52,362 nt of DNA from Guyanagaster necrorhizus. Lineage: Eukaryota; Basidiomycota; Agaricomycetes; Agaricales; Physalacriaceae. The translations under genes were made by a program, and so were the position numbers. Positions within the stretch are counted from its first letter, which is position 1. Each line of letters begins with the position of its first letter. Below, piece by piece: positions 21,276-32,469 of the stretch. The notes under the pieces were generated by a model that was not told the origin of the DNA, did no database searches, and was given only the letters and a program-made list of their open reading frames with translations. Location of the stretch: positions 1 through 52,362 of the forward strand of contig NW_025064964.1 in the NCBI RefSeq assembly GCF_019112545.1, in the 5' to 3' direction.

Positions 21276-22382
21276 TTGGTGGAGATGTTTTACTTTGAAA
21301 CACTGGTATAATAAGCACCATGATCAAGAAGAGAATCAACTGTTGAGTAACCTGGGTACAGGCATCAAAACTCTCTGCACAATTGCCAGCATGCAAGAGG
21401 AACACATCATTCCACTGTACAAGACCCAGTTGGTACCAGAGGTGTTTGATCTACCGTTACATGAGACTAGGATCCAGCTAGGAGAGCATAGTATGCACTT
21501 CAGCAAGCATCACCAGTGGAGGTAATTGCTCCAGCTTCAAAAGTACACTGTAATGTATGAAGATGGGGGTTCAATGTGAGATGCAGACCATACCTTGACA
21601 GCTTATCAGGATCATCACAGTCCATGTACTGAGAAAGGCAGTCAACAGAAGAATGGAGACCAAAAAAAAAAAAACATGAACCTGGGCAATTGATTTTGAT
21701 TTCCAAGATGACAGACTCCATTCTGCAGACATTGAAGGAAGAAACCAAATACAATCCAGGACAAGGGGACAGAAAGGGACAAGAATGAAATATGTGCTGG
21801 TGGTGGAAGAAGAAAAAGGGCAGTTGCATCACATCAGCAATAAGTCATATAGTGCCACAGTAGTTGCTGCACCTGCTCGGCCAATGAAAAATAGCCGACA
21901 CCAAAGTCAAGGTTAGACTGCGAGGAAAACAACTCTCAACGCGAGATTGAGAACAGCGGGTAACAGGGGCACGTGGCCGTCTAATGCCCTTCCTCCGTCC
22001 CCAATTCTGCGAATCGGAATATTGTTCCGACGGACATTAGCGGAGAAAAGACAAGTGCTGGTCACACTCGTGACTCGAGTTATGTTCGGGAGGAGGACAT
22101 TGAGGGTGTTCAAGAGTCATCAATTTGCCGTATGGAAAATACAAAGTCCTCCTCTATCCGAAGAGGAGAAATACGTTAGCATAAGCAACAGTCAAATATA
22201 GTAGCAGGCGCCAACAGACAAACGGGAAGAAGCAGGGGTGACACAGCAATTTTAGTACGACGAAGGAAAAAGCCTATAACACCGAAATGCAGGGAAAGAT
22301 GCTACAACGTTCCTGTACATCCTAAACATCAGTCATTGACAAACGTTGGAAACCGGAGGACCTACAAAATTCATCCCATATA
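21276..22382. other. CpG-poor relic DNA, then intergenic
   Basis: About 21276-21880 has very few CG dinucleotides and long A or CA/TG-rich stretches (for example A12 at 21664-21675), unlike the flanking genes. It begins exactly where DAHP synthase homology ends, so an old inserted element probably truncated that gene. No transposon protein is recognisable (best frame 21295-21525). From ~21900 composition is normal and serves as the 3' flank of the PWWP gene. Confidence 0.5.
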
Positions 22383-24570
22383 TCACGCCGCAGCCTCCGA
22401 CATCGTGACATCGCCTAGCATCGACATATCACCGGCGCCGTCTGGTCCAGGGAGAGCGCTCAGGGGTTCTTCGGTAGGAGGCACCACCGCAGGCGCTGTC
22501 TCCGGTGCTCCACCTTCCTTCCTATCTTCTAAACAAAACCAACGATTAGCGCCCTTCACTACAGAGCAAGACATCTTACCTCCATTAGAATTGCCATTCA
22601 GATCCATCTTCGCCGTTCCTTCCGCAACGCCATTCGTCGACTCATTCTTGTTTGCGTTCAAAACTTGTTGCCATCGATCAACAAGAGCTTTTGCACGCGC
22701 GCGAAACTTATACTGGTTATCATTTGGGATCTTTTCTTCAGCAAGGGCGGCAATGTGGCGCATGACCTTTCCGATCTTGGAGAACTGGAGGAGAAAAGGC
22801 TGTTAGTAGGGGGTATATAGGAGGATGACAACGGAGAGCGGAGGAGACCATGTGAAAAGCGAGCGAAAGTACGAATCGCCCGTACAGGGAATGGAAAGAG
22901 AAGCGCATCTATTAGATGAAGGGGTCCCACAAGGAACACTGAAAGCTAGACAAGATAACCGGGAGAGTGACGTCAAATAGGGAGCGGAACCCAAGGAGAC
23001 GCTACGCCAAGGACCCAACAGGGTTGCTCAGGCTTGATATGATAATGGGGAATGATAAAGAAGAAAGAGTCCATACATCAAAGTACAAATACGACGAAAT
23101 TTAAAAAGTTCAGGTAGCAAACGAAGCACCGTCCTTTCAAAAGATGTCCTCTAGGAAGCCAAGGAAGAGCGGCATGATGGTTGTTGATTCAAAGAAGACA
23201 GATAAGACCAGATGAATGTAAAAGAGGAACGGCGAAGGAAATGAATGCGCAAGTTCGCCCAAAACATGACAAAAACGAAGGGAAAATGATGAAAAGGCAG
23301 TCAAAGGATGTAACAAAAGGACCGGAAACGAGCAGGCCCATAGCGAAGGTGAAGAGAAGAGATGGGGGGATAAAACAGAGGAACACGGAAAGAAAACCCA
23401 GAAACGAGGTCCGAAAAGGGACAAAATCGTTGGTGGACCGACCAAACTGCCCTCGAAAGAGATGTAAGATGGTAAAACGGGCTCACCGTGAGGTAGTGAA
23501 TAGTGATGGACTGGTACGCCTCGACGGTACGGAACAGTTCGTCCATATTCGGCATATCCTAGCGCAAAAAAGTCAATCGATTGTGAAACCGGTCAAGTAT
23601 AGAGGACGCACCTCTGCCTTTGGGTCCCCCTTATTGCTCAAGAACGTTTTCTGCAACCTGTGCCGCCACTCGCGGACCTTGTGGGCCTCGGGATCGTTTG
23701 CCAGGTCACCTGAAAAGCAAACTTCATCAATACCATCGCGATAACGGTCGAAACGCAAGGAAACGACGCACCCTCCTCATGCTCGTCTTTATCCTTCTTG
23801 GCTTTCTTCGCCGGCGGAGGACTCGTACCCTTCTTGCTTGTGCCGACGTCTTCATCAGCCTCGCCATCGTCCTCGCTCTCGACATTGTCCTTCTTCTTCC
23901 CGCCTTTCTTGCCCTTGACTGGTGCCTTCTTCTTTGCGTCGCCCGTCGTGCTCGTCTTGCGCTTCCTCGCCGGGGCACCGCCCTCACCATCCCGCTTCCG
24001 CTTCTTCGGCTTTTCCTCACTCTCGCTGTCGAGCTGGTCCACCTCATCGGCGACCTCTTCCGATGCAGCAGCTTCCGCTTGCTCCGCTTTCCGCTTCTCC
24101 CAATCAGAAGGATCCAGCGCAACCTTATAGCCGGTCAAGAGGTCGCCGGACTTTTTGAACGGCTCGTTGATATACGCCTCGATTTCGTGTTGCTGGAGTT
24201 TAGAGATGTCCTTTGGTGCTAGCCAGGAGCTACGCGTATTCCCACAGTCAGCGAAGAAAGAACAGGGGCAAGAACTGAAAGAGAACGCACAAGTCGCCGG
24301 CAGGGAAAAATCGCACAAGGTAGAAATTGGATTTTTTGCCTGCGGGTCGGTCGTCGAGGACTTGTTGCGGTGCATCGCCTGGGTCAACTACCTAGACAAT
24401 CCAGCCCTGTCAGCCACCAGACGCGCGCCCCCCCATCGCCAATGTCGAGCCACACGCACCATCCCAGGCCACGGCGGATACCCGCGTACTTTTCCCAGCA
24501 CAATATCGCGAAAATCGTAGATATTCGCAGAGCCGGACGTTTTGGGAACTTTTGCAGCCTTCTTGCTCAT
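22383..24570 (-). CDS. PWWP-domain chromatin protein with LEDGF-IBD-like domain
   Basis: Seven exons on the minus strand (24570-24460, 24391-24291, 24229-23772, 23709-23612, 23558-23487, 22784-22580, 22528-22383) join in frame to 396 residues. The N-terminal PWWP domain (residues ~18-95: DIVLGKVRGYPPWPGM, KSNFYLVRFFPAGDFSWL, ISKLQQHEIEAYI) reads methylated histone tails and DNA in known members. A long acidic/lysine-rich linker (GKKGGKKKDNVESEDDGEAD) follows. A helical domain similar to the TFIIS-N/LEDGF integrase-binding fold (KVREWRHRLQKTFLSNKGDP, MDELFRTVEAYQSITIHYLT, FSKIGKVMRHIAALAEEKIP, KFRARAKALVDRWQQVL) comes next, then an acidic tail. It is probably nuclear. No lesion is seen. Part of the gene is duplicated at 19127-19545. 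The start at 24570 gives MSKKAAKVPK. Confidence 0.88.
22785..23486 (-). other. Unusually long intron in the PWWP gene
   Basis: Donor ACG|GTGAGC at 23487/23486 and acceptor CTCCAG|TTC at 22785/22784, about 702 nt, against 50-90 nt for the other introns of the gene. The coding strand is strongly pyrimidine-rich throughout. It may hide an RNA, an old insertion or a regulatory intron; nothing recognisable is encoded. Confidence 0.65.
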
Positions 24571-25526
24571 TGTCGGACGTGATGTCAAGAACAAAAAATC
24601 ACGGAGGTGGAAGATCAGAATGAAGAAGGAAAGAATTGGCTGGACCCTTTCGGATATGGGTCACGTGATACTTTGCCACGAGGGTCCGTGCGTCACTGTC
24701 AACGTCAGATGCCTCGTGGCATATCGGCTTCCGTAAACGCTTTCCTCGGATCTCCTTCAGCGTCCCACTGTCAGCTTCAACGACAGCCTACAGGATTGTC
24801 AGATAATATAATTCTATGACATACCGCAAAAAAAGGGAGGGGGAAGACATTCCGGTGTCCAACCGGGCGGAAATATAATTTTTGCACCCGTAGGTCCAGT
24901 GGCGACCTCTCGTAGGATATTCGGTCAGAGACATAGACAATGGTGACGGCAAGAGGTCAAGTAAATTTCCGCCGAGGCTCCTAGAGCAGTATGTTGTTTT
25001 GTTGTCCAGCTCCGTGTTGCGGATGTTTGTCTGGCCGGTTATCCGGGGCCGTCCCAATGCAGTCAAGGGTCTGCATCATGCGCGTCTTCACCGTGCCCAG
25101 TAAAGAAAATTCCTATGTTCGCTTCACTGACTAGGTTGGCAATCAAGGACGCGAGGGAGGTCAGGCCCATATCAGCAAACCTCGCATGAGTCACCTTATT
25201 CTGTAATATGGAAAGTGGGTCACCGCATAACCCGCGTCCAGTTGAGCCCTCAAAGTAAAATTGGTTGATTAAAGAAATCCTCGGTCGTCCAAAGGTGGTC
25301 AATCCTAACAAACAAGCTAACAAGCTAACAAGTAGTACAGTAGTGCTACACACTCAATAACATTACAATAGATAATTACAGTCAAATCAAGAACAGGCCC
25401 CTACGTCTTCAACATCTCAGATGGGGAGCCTTCATGACCCCTTGCAGTATCATCTTGCGGCCCAGGATGAGAGAGCCCAACGTCGCTCGGCTCCGGCAGA
25501 CGATCCACCTGCACAAACTCCTGGCT
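24571..25526. promoter_or_regulatory. PWWP upstream region with CACGTG and inverted repeat
   Basis: The palindrome TCACGTGA (24661-24668) is an E-box of the type bound by bHLH factors. It is followed by the 10-bp inverted repeat TGCCACGAGG (24674-24683) and CCTCGTGGCA (24712-24721), about 100-150 bases upstream of the PWWP start. Further right, up to 25526, no gene is recognised. CAAGCTAA units are repeated in tandem at about 25312-25331. The regulatory role is inferred from position only. Confidence 0.45.
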
Positions 25527-26220
25527 TCATTCGACGCACATCGAGGCTCTGTAGATCGCGTGGGTGTGCAGCATCGCAATACCGTGATCCTCACTGCACC
25601 GGAAGAATTTCCTGTAATCTAGCAGAGTTCGGAGTCCTCCAAAGAGCGCATCGAGTTTACGTCCGGTATCATAGATGACAAAATGAGGTAGGTAGACCTG
25701 CAACAGAGTTCATGAGATAGAATGGCAAGGGGAGAAAGTGGTCAGATATACCGTGATGGGATCGTAACGAACGTTCCTTAGTGGCGATCCTGCGTTATGG
25801 ACATAGATCTCAAAGGGCTTGTCAAGCAGTTGCCTATCTTGAGGAAGCCAGAACCAGCCGCCTCCAATGTTACGTTCGAAAGGCTCATCGAACCACATGT
25901 GTACGGGCTCCGTCACTAGAAAGAAGAATGAGCGGGCCTGGCGAGAGCAAAACAGGAATAAGAAACCCCTCTGTATGTTCTTCGGCGAGTCCAGGTCGCA
26001 GGTAAAGCGCGGTTTGTTCCACGCGTATTCGAGCTCGTCCAACTAATAACGTGCCTTACAGAGGAGAAAACTTTGCATAAAATAGGTGACTTACAGTGTC
26101 CCGATTGGTGGATTTCGAAACGATGTGGGAGAACTCGACGCAAGTCATCTCGTTGCTCGCCCAGGTAACTATGCGTCCCAGCAGATTTGCGGCGGCGAGC
26201 GACTGAGCTGCAAGTCGGGT
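25527..26220 (-). CDS. Unrecognised multi-exon protein, 3' part
   Basis: Four blocks join in frame on the minus strand across short GT..AG introns: AAANLLGRIVTWASNEMTC..STNRDT, then LDELEYAWNKPRFTCDLDSP, then VTEPVHMWFDEPFERNIGGG and WFWLPQDRQLLDKPFEIYVH, then PHFVIYDTGRKLDALFGG, ending at TGA 25529-25527. Frame continuity through three introns and strongly biased amino-acid content argue for a real protein, but I do not recognise the family and assign no function. An acceptor at about 26221 implies further 5' exons that I could not place. The last exon after DYRKFFR reads less convincingly, so the true end may differ or the gene may be truncated. Confidence 0.5.
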
Positions 26221-26875
26221 CTAAGAGAGAGTAGCCAAGGAAGAGCCCTCATCAGAATTTGTTTCTTCTGGTTCAAGATCATGACACCACTGAACAGTGG
26301 CAGAGCTGGCAGAGCTTGTGGTACGCAGGTAGCTCATCGTGGGCTGATTGTCACGCTGGTGTCACCTCAACTAAACATGTGATGTTATTTCATCCGAGCT
26401 AAACAAAGGTTCCTGGCAGGTGACATGGTGTGTGAGTTAAATTTGATACAGCGCTCTCTACTTATTTCAATATTTAAACATAATAGTATGATTAACCAGC
26501 GCTGACGAGAACGGAGACTTTCGGTTGACTTTTTATAGCCGGACAATCGGACCTAGACAGCCGGTCGGACAACAGTCTACCGGACTTCTCATTTCAGCCT
26601 CGTCCTCAGGGTCTCAGCGATCATTCAGCACAGATCCAGCTAGGTCGAGAGGGATAATTTGTTCAAGCCTGAGAGAAAAAAGACATGGAATTCTTAACTA
26701 ATTTACGGAAGTGGACTTGGCGTCATCGACGGTTTTTCCTTGAAGAAAACCTCGGAAGTCGGCAAGAACATATGTACTCTGGACCTCTGGTGTAAGTGCC
26801 GAGTCTCGACGGATAATTAAATAGGACTACCACCTGGGGATAAAGTTGACAAAATGATCACTCTCAGGATCCTAA
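26221..26875. other. Intergenic, possible 5' exons of the preceding gene
   Basis: No clear gene. A cluster of CGGAC pentamers (GCCGGACAATCGGACC, GGTCGGACAAC, ACCGGAC) lies at about 26538-26584. It may be a protein-binding cluster or chance. Confidence 0.4.
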
Positions 26876-26948
26876 GTCGGATACTGGGGATTGAACCCAC
26901 AGATAATTATCACACAGACATTCACATTGGGGATTATGCCATATCCGT
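26876..26948 (-). tRNA. tRNA-like cloverleaf, probably a pseudogene
   Basis: The minus strand 26948-26876 folds with exact tRNA dimensions (7-2-4-8-4-1-5-7-5-5-5-7-5-7-1 = 73 nt): acceptor ACGGATA with TATCCGA (6 of 7 pairs), D-stem GCAT/ATGT, and T-arm GTGGG-TTCAATC-CCCAG with a good B box (GGTTCAATCCC). The D-loop lacks the usual GG, one anticodon-stem pair fails, and the loop CTGTGTG has T at position 37 where a purine is expected. The nominal anticodon GTG (His) therefore means little. It shares its acceptor and D-arm plan with the tRNA-Glu-like copy at 31692. Confidence 0.4.
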
Positions 26949-27568
26949 GCAATTTCAAACCTCAGAAGCGGATTTTATTCATTCACTGCGTATTGGAGCA
27001 TATGCTCAGCACGGCTAGTCCAAGGAGGACGTCATGGAAGCCCAGCCCACCAAAGGTGCATGTAAAGCAATTCTCTACAGTCTCATACAGAGGAGGAGTA
27101 GAATGAACAAGAGACGGTCATACTTTCAACCCCCCGTTACTAAACATACCGATCTACTCACTAGTGACTATCGATTTCTTGTCTGCCTACATTTTTGAAC
27201 GATCTGCTTTTCTGAACAGTGGCAGTACATGCTGAGACCACCTTCCATGATTCACAGATATCCGGACAACCCTCCTGGCCCTTAGAAAAGCGAGTTCTCG
27301 TGTACTCATCATAATTCAGACGAGTTTAAACACAGAGCTCGGAATATAGATAAAGAAAAGGGACAAGCGGGTTCGGAACATCGTTTTCATACATGAAAGA
27401 TGCTCTATTAGTACCTTTCTGTCTTGAAATACGCCTATCGTCCAAATCTGCAAATATCAACCAAACGGAAATGACGAGGGCTCACCCAAATGTGAAAGCT
27501 ATCTAGTGAATTCGGTTTCGCAATGTCCACATTGCACAGTGTCGTCCGATGCATCCTAACAACTCGAT
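26949..27568. other. Intergenic
   Basis: Short frames only. This is the 3' flank of the decayed F-box/LRR gene. Nothing recognised. Confidence 0.45.
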
Positions 27569-28440
27569 TTACCCTTGGATCGTCTTTCCTTCCTTAATCC
27601 TCAGGAACAAATTTATTAGTCCGATATGCGAACAGAGATAATCAAACATGGCAGCGTCAATTTCCCACATCGTCAGCGAGAACCTCTCCAGGATGAAGAC
27701 CCCGTAACGCTTCAAATTCATCCAGAATCCTGGCCGGATAAAGTCCAGGTTCAGCGAGAAAGACTGGAGGCAGCGGAAGATAGGGACAAGGAATTATACT
27801 TCCTGCGTAGTTATTGTGATATTTCCAGTGAGAGATAGGCTCGTGAGACAGGAAGATCGACAGCGGTGGAAGAAAACATAGATGACAGGAGTGGAGGGGT
27901 TCCTTTGACCATGTGAGTGGTTGGAGTAGTGGATATTCAGCATGGTGAGATGGGTGCTCGGGCCGACGAGGATCCTCGCGTACTCGAGATTCCCCGTACC
28001 AAAATAACTGAGGAGCTGCTGAATGTTTAAGTCGGGGATTTCCGTAGGCTGGTTCCCATCCCAGCTCGTGAGGGAGAAAGTGATGATGTGACTGATGGAG
28101 GACCGAAGGGCGGGATTAGTTACGATACGCTTATTCGCAGCGGAACATCTGAGGACGAGATACTCTTCAGCAATATCATATGTGATATCGCAGCTAAGAG
28201 GCGCTTCTCATATTCCTTCTCCCTCCGCCCACCTAGAAGAGTTTTCCCTGGCAATGTCAGCGAGACGCGGTGCAGGTGCTGCACCACGTATTTCGCAAAT
28301 CCCTTCTTCGAGGAAAGAATTTTGAGGAATTTCGATGGGTTTTTCTTGTTTGGTGTATCGATGAGGAGATTCTCAAACATCAACGGCGTAGCGATAGATC
28401 TGACGGCCTTGCATGTCCATCGGGGGATCTTTCGAGTGGT
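27569..28440 (-). pseudogene. F-box/LRR-type mushroom protein, frameshifted
   Basis: On the minus strand: CKAVRSIATPLMFENLLIDT, PNKKNPSKFLKILSSKKGFA and KEYEKRLLAAISHMILLKSI up to about 28120. The text then continues in another frame (SSISHIITFSLTSWDGNQPT, EYARILVGPSTHLTMLNIHY) and in a third toward the 3' end (FWMNLKRYGVFILERFSLTM, MFDYLCSHIGLINLFLRI), ending with TAA at 27571-27569. This is the plan of a large mushroom family with an N-terminal F-box-like segment and leucine-rich repeats. At least two frame jumps make it a pseudogene. The N-terminal F-box itself is not clear. Confidence 0.65.
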
Positions 28441-30559
28441 AATGCTGGCCTGCTAGAGGCACATACGTCAGGTACGAAAATGAAACGACACGAGAAAGCG
28501 ACGATGAAGAGCTCGAGAAGCTGAACAAGGAACGATATCACCATCGAGGGAAAGGCCAAGGGCAGTTTTCCGTCTTTGCCCGCTTTCTCGTGGTCCCAAT
28601 TTCAGTTTGTCTATCGCAGCTGTAGCCTTTTCCCACTGATTTCTCACCCTGAGGATACCATAGCCAGGTGGTCGGCTCTTTTACAGGACGCACAATCAGG
28701 CTATCACCGTGTCGATTCTAGTCGGTCACAATTGGAGCCAGTTCTTGCCTGATATCAAATCAGAACACTGGTACCAGGGATTTACTCCGCGAACATTATG
28801 GATGGACGGACGTGTTGACGCTTGTTTGCGAGTTGGATTCTATAGATGCATGAGTATTTGGTCCGGATTGTACTCAGTAATATACAATTACATGGGTGGT
28901 TGATGGAAGAGTCGGGCGAGGCAAAGAGGGAATGCAAATGTACAGAACAGATGATATGATCCCAGCGAGTTAAAAGACATCCAGCCAGTGAAATATCGAT
29001 CCATTGCGAGAAGGAGTTACGAGGAGCCTTTACATAGCCAGTATCCAGCCCCAAAAGACCAGTTACGCGAAGTTGGGTAAGTAGTTATTCTAGGTCGTCA
29101 TTTTAACTAACGTCATGACCACCCACCTAGGTGAAGGAAGGTGGCTCAGACGTACTTTGATCAACAAACCAGCCAGTGCACCGTTTTCAATCTCAAACAG
29201 GTGCACACTTTTTCTCCTTCCTTTCTGCTAGTCCAAAAAGCGGTTCTTCGTTATAAGCGAGATTGACCAGTTGTTTAGGCTATGCATGTGGGAGCGCCAT
29301 CGGATGAACCGAACGATGGCTGGACTACGAAAAAAAAGGGGTACCGGCCCGGTTACGGAACCTACTCCTTGCAACCTTTCCTCACTGATGTCAGCTGCAA
29401 TAATAGACACACACTCTTCCCTGTTTCTGCACCGTTCTGGGAATAAAATTTCAAGATACAGGCCCCTGTTTTCCGCTTTGTACCAAGGAGCATCTACTTC
29501 GGACTCGAGTCCTATTCCTCGTATCTGAATACCAAATGAGACTGAAGTCATTTTATGGCCGCGCGATGTAATAGAAAAAATGCAAGTGTCATTTACAGCG
29601 AAAGAACTTAAAATACTGCATATATGCTGATGCATCTTTGCCAAAGACACCCTTCTCACACCCTCAGCACTACTAAGATTCGCGTCGCTGATTGCTTGCA
29701 CAGCCACATTGCTCTTCTATACGAGTCAACCATCATGTGGCGCTCGCGTTTGGCACACATCCGATCTGATGTCGCTGGAAACAATTTGAATGCTGGTGGG
29801 AGAAGATTCAGGTGAGTACCTTCTGGCCACTGGGAAAACGCGGAATTACTAACTCGCGACTTCAGAGCTTAATTCTTCAAACCCAGCGGTTAATGGTGTT
29901 AGTCCGGCTTTCACACCATTACATTCGGCTTAGGACTAAGGATACGATTCCATGACGACCTAAGCCGTGCATGAGATCCAGTTCACAAACCACGATGGTG
30001 CGATGTACGTCTCTTGTCATGCCATGGTGCTTATCGGACTTAATCCTTCTTCAATAGATGACCTTGGTCCATTCTCGACGACGATTCTGCGGCAGTGCAC
30101 TGCTCGGATACCAGCCTGAAATTCGTTGATCCTTCGATATGCATAGCGTTTCTGAGACATGTTACTCTAGGAGAGGTGCCAGCTACATAATAGCACACTA
30201 CTCAGCCAATCAAAATGTGAAAAGACAGCATATGACTCCGGAGTTGTCGGAATGAATACTGTGACCTTTCGCGTATCAGTTGTGGACCAGCTGTCGTGTA
30301 CGATCCAGCAACACTTGTTTCCTGCTCCTCCCACCCATTCGGCATAGACCGCAATAATTTCCTCGTTCGCCGCCTCGCAAAGAAGGACATATTCTTCGAC
30401 AGAGTGTATCATTTGCTTTGGATGAATGTTTCATTCACCATTAAAAGGCCGTTTTCCTCAGTTCCGCCCCTTTGCATGATATTGGGTTCTCCTTAAACAT
30501 TCCAGCATACTTTGACTCCATCTTTCTCCGGGTGTTTGCATGTTCGTGTGAGTATCACT
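28441..30559. other. Intergenic, degenerate
   Basis: The longest frame is 29228-29707 (-, 159 codons). I could not recognise it and found no supporting splice structure. Decayed gene sequence is likely but not proven. Confidence 0.4.
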
Positions 30560-31260
30560 TCATCCGTTCTCGCAGCTCTGATATTGGAAGCTTCTGATGC
30601 GGAGCCACCTGATATGACACCCAGAGTTACCTAGGCGCTATGTTACTAAGTCGCGGTACTGCGCTTTTCTTTTGCGAGCTTTGATTGATCAGAGGCAGTC
30701 CAGGTGCATCACTCCGTATCTTGTTTCTCTCAGTGACTAATTAACACATCTTTAGATCTGAATATTCCGGCAGCCCAGATATGCCCAGCTCTATGAACTC
30801 AGAACGGTATGTGGATACACAGTTGACGCACACTTTGGAGATACCGGTAAACTCTGTTGGCTATATTATTCTGCACAGGTGAGATTTAATACCATAATTG
30901 ACTCTCAGTAGACATGCCAAGTCGCCGCATGAGATTTAAAGGCGGACATTTCGATTCCACTTTTACAGGCTCTCAATGACCCTTTGCTGTTGTGGTGAAA
31001 TTGCCTGTTGATTCCAAACGTAAGCCCATGAGATGAACCGGGCGTATGAACTAGTGGCTACTAGTTTCCGAAATGCGTTTCATCTCACCGAGTTTGTGGG
31101 GCATTCTTTTTCAATACAAATACGGCAACCTTCTGATGGTTCCGACTCGACACTGAAATGCGCTTCTTTCGCCGCTATTCGACCTATTCTCCTACATTTT
31201 CCGTGAAGAAGCTGCCTTTGGACCGTCAAGAGATGTCGACCTCCTTAATCTAATACAACT
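30560..31260 (+). repeat. Diverged duplicate unit, copy 1
   Basis: Matches the region 32470-33090 in patches: GAGCTTTGATTGATCAGAGG (30677 on) against GAGCTTTGATCGCTGAGAGG, and CATGAGATGAACCGGGCGTA (31027 on) against CATGAGATGAGCTGGGAGTA, each followed by similar text and a TTTTTCAATA motif. The order is conserved with about 100 bp of indels. Copy 1 has no long frame, so it is likely an old gene duplicate or unknown repeat. Confidence 0.5.
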
Positions 31261-31691
31261 TGCTTTATCCCACTAGCAATCGTAACCTGGCTGAAACATC
31301 TGATGTATTGTTTATGAATCCTTCTCTCTCGCTATTGGGCCCAATCATTTCAGCATCTGAAGCGACCAAGTTACGATGAATGAATTTCATACACCCACCC
31401 CCCTTTCTGGCCATGAACTATTAACATCTAGATTCAGATTCATTTCTTGTTTCTGGATTCGTAACAGCTGTGACAGGCTAGAAGACTGAAGAAGAATGTT
31501 GCTGAATGGAAATAGTAGCCCTCGAAACAACCTTAACGGTGTAGGTTTGCGCATAGATACAGTGAATGTGCAGACCCTGAACATGTTCCGAGTTGATATT
31601 TGTGAAGTATGGCTATTTTTTACACTTTACCGTCTACCAAACGAAACAGTCTCTGCTCACATTTAACTAAATTCATAGAACCCAGCGGTAA

Positions 31692-31784
31692 TCGGATATG
31701 GCGTAGCTGCTAACATGGCCGCATTTCGTTTAAATACGTGATATACCTGTGTGGTAGCTCGAGGTTCAATCCCTCATATCAGAA
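31692..31784 (+). tRNA. tRNA-Glu(UUC)-like with 21-nt intron, probably degenerate
   Basis: It folds as acceptor TCGGATA/TATCAGA (6 of 7 pairs), A box TGGCGTAGCTGC (11 of 12 to TRGCNNARYNGG), D-arm GCGT-AGCTGCTA-ACAT (two weak pairs), anticodon stem GCCGC/GTGGT (with G-U pairs), and T-arm CGAGG-TTCAATC-CCTCA. If 31729-31749 is an intron after position 37, the loop is ATTTCG..T with anticodon TTC (Glu). The D-loop ending GCTA also resembles tRNA-Glu. The mismatches look like C-to-T/G-to-A decay, so it may be a pseudogene or SINE head. The reading is mine by hand folding. Confidence 0.4.
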
Positions 31785-32469
31785 ATTTAAGCACTAGAAA
31801 ATTTTCTTTTTCTTCTCGATCCATGCAAGAGAAGAAATGCATAGGTCATTTCGCAAAGGAACGTACTTGATATATCCCAGCTTCTGAAGTAATAGTTCCC
31901 CCGCAGCAGCATATCTCTTTACAGAATATGAATGAAAGGTTCAGACCATTCACAGTATTTTACGGAGCGTTCCTTCGCATGCGACACGCTTAGCATCGGT
32001 ACTCACTTGTAGTTCTAATTCGAGGAGAAATTTTATTCCAGCTAAACGGATGTATGCATTGTGCCATGTATGAGAGATACGAGTTAAGACATGATTGTTC
32101 TGAGGTCCAGACAACCCTGTAAATGCGGGCAAGGATGGCATGTAGAAGCTATTACGCCCATAACTCCCAATTGGAGAAATTCTGCATGTCCGCAACAGTT
32201 TCTGAGCCAATGTGAATCATGAATATTCCATGCATTATAAAGCGAGTACAGAGAAATTGTTATATCTATAACTTCTAGCTGTAGCATAGAGAATTCAACG
32301 CCTAAAGGACAGATAGCCGACAGATTGTTTCTGGTCTCCTATAGCTGAATCCCTGTTGACCTAAGCCATGGGTGAAAACCCATCAACGAATCAATTTTGA
32401 TATGAGGTGTGGGCATTTTCGTGCTGCTAGACTTGCCTGATATATTCATTCTTCCGTAGTGTCAGTCCC
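31785..32469. other. Intergenic, AT-rich
   Basis: No recognisable gene; only frames under 90 codons. Confidence 0.4.

Noticed and set aside
22336..22806. Plus-strand open frame of 156 codons
   Set aside because: It lies antisense to coding exons of the PWWP gene; its length follows from that gene's codon use.
23798..24222. Plus-strand frames rich in Ser/Pro/Leu, including a 200-codon frame from 23620
   Set aside because: They are the antisense of the lysine/glutamate-rich linker of the PWWP protein.
24649..24664. TCGGATATGGG upstream of the PWWP gene as a third tRNA-like copy
   Set aside because: Only the first 10 bases match; no D-arm, B box or acceptor partner follows.
29228..29707. 159-codon minus frame
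   Set aside because: No recognisable motif or intron-linked partner; it could be a decayed gene but the support is too thin.
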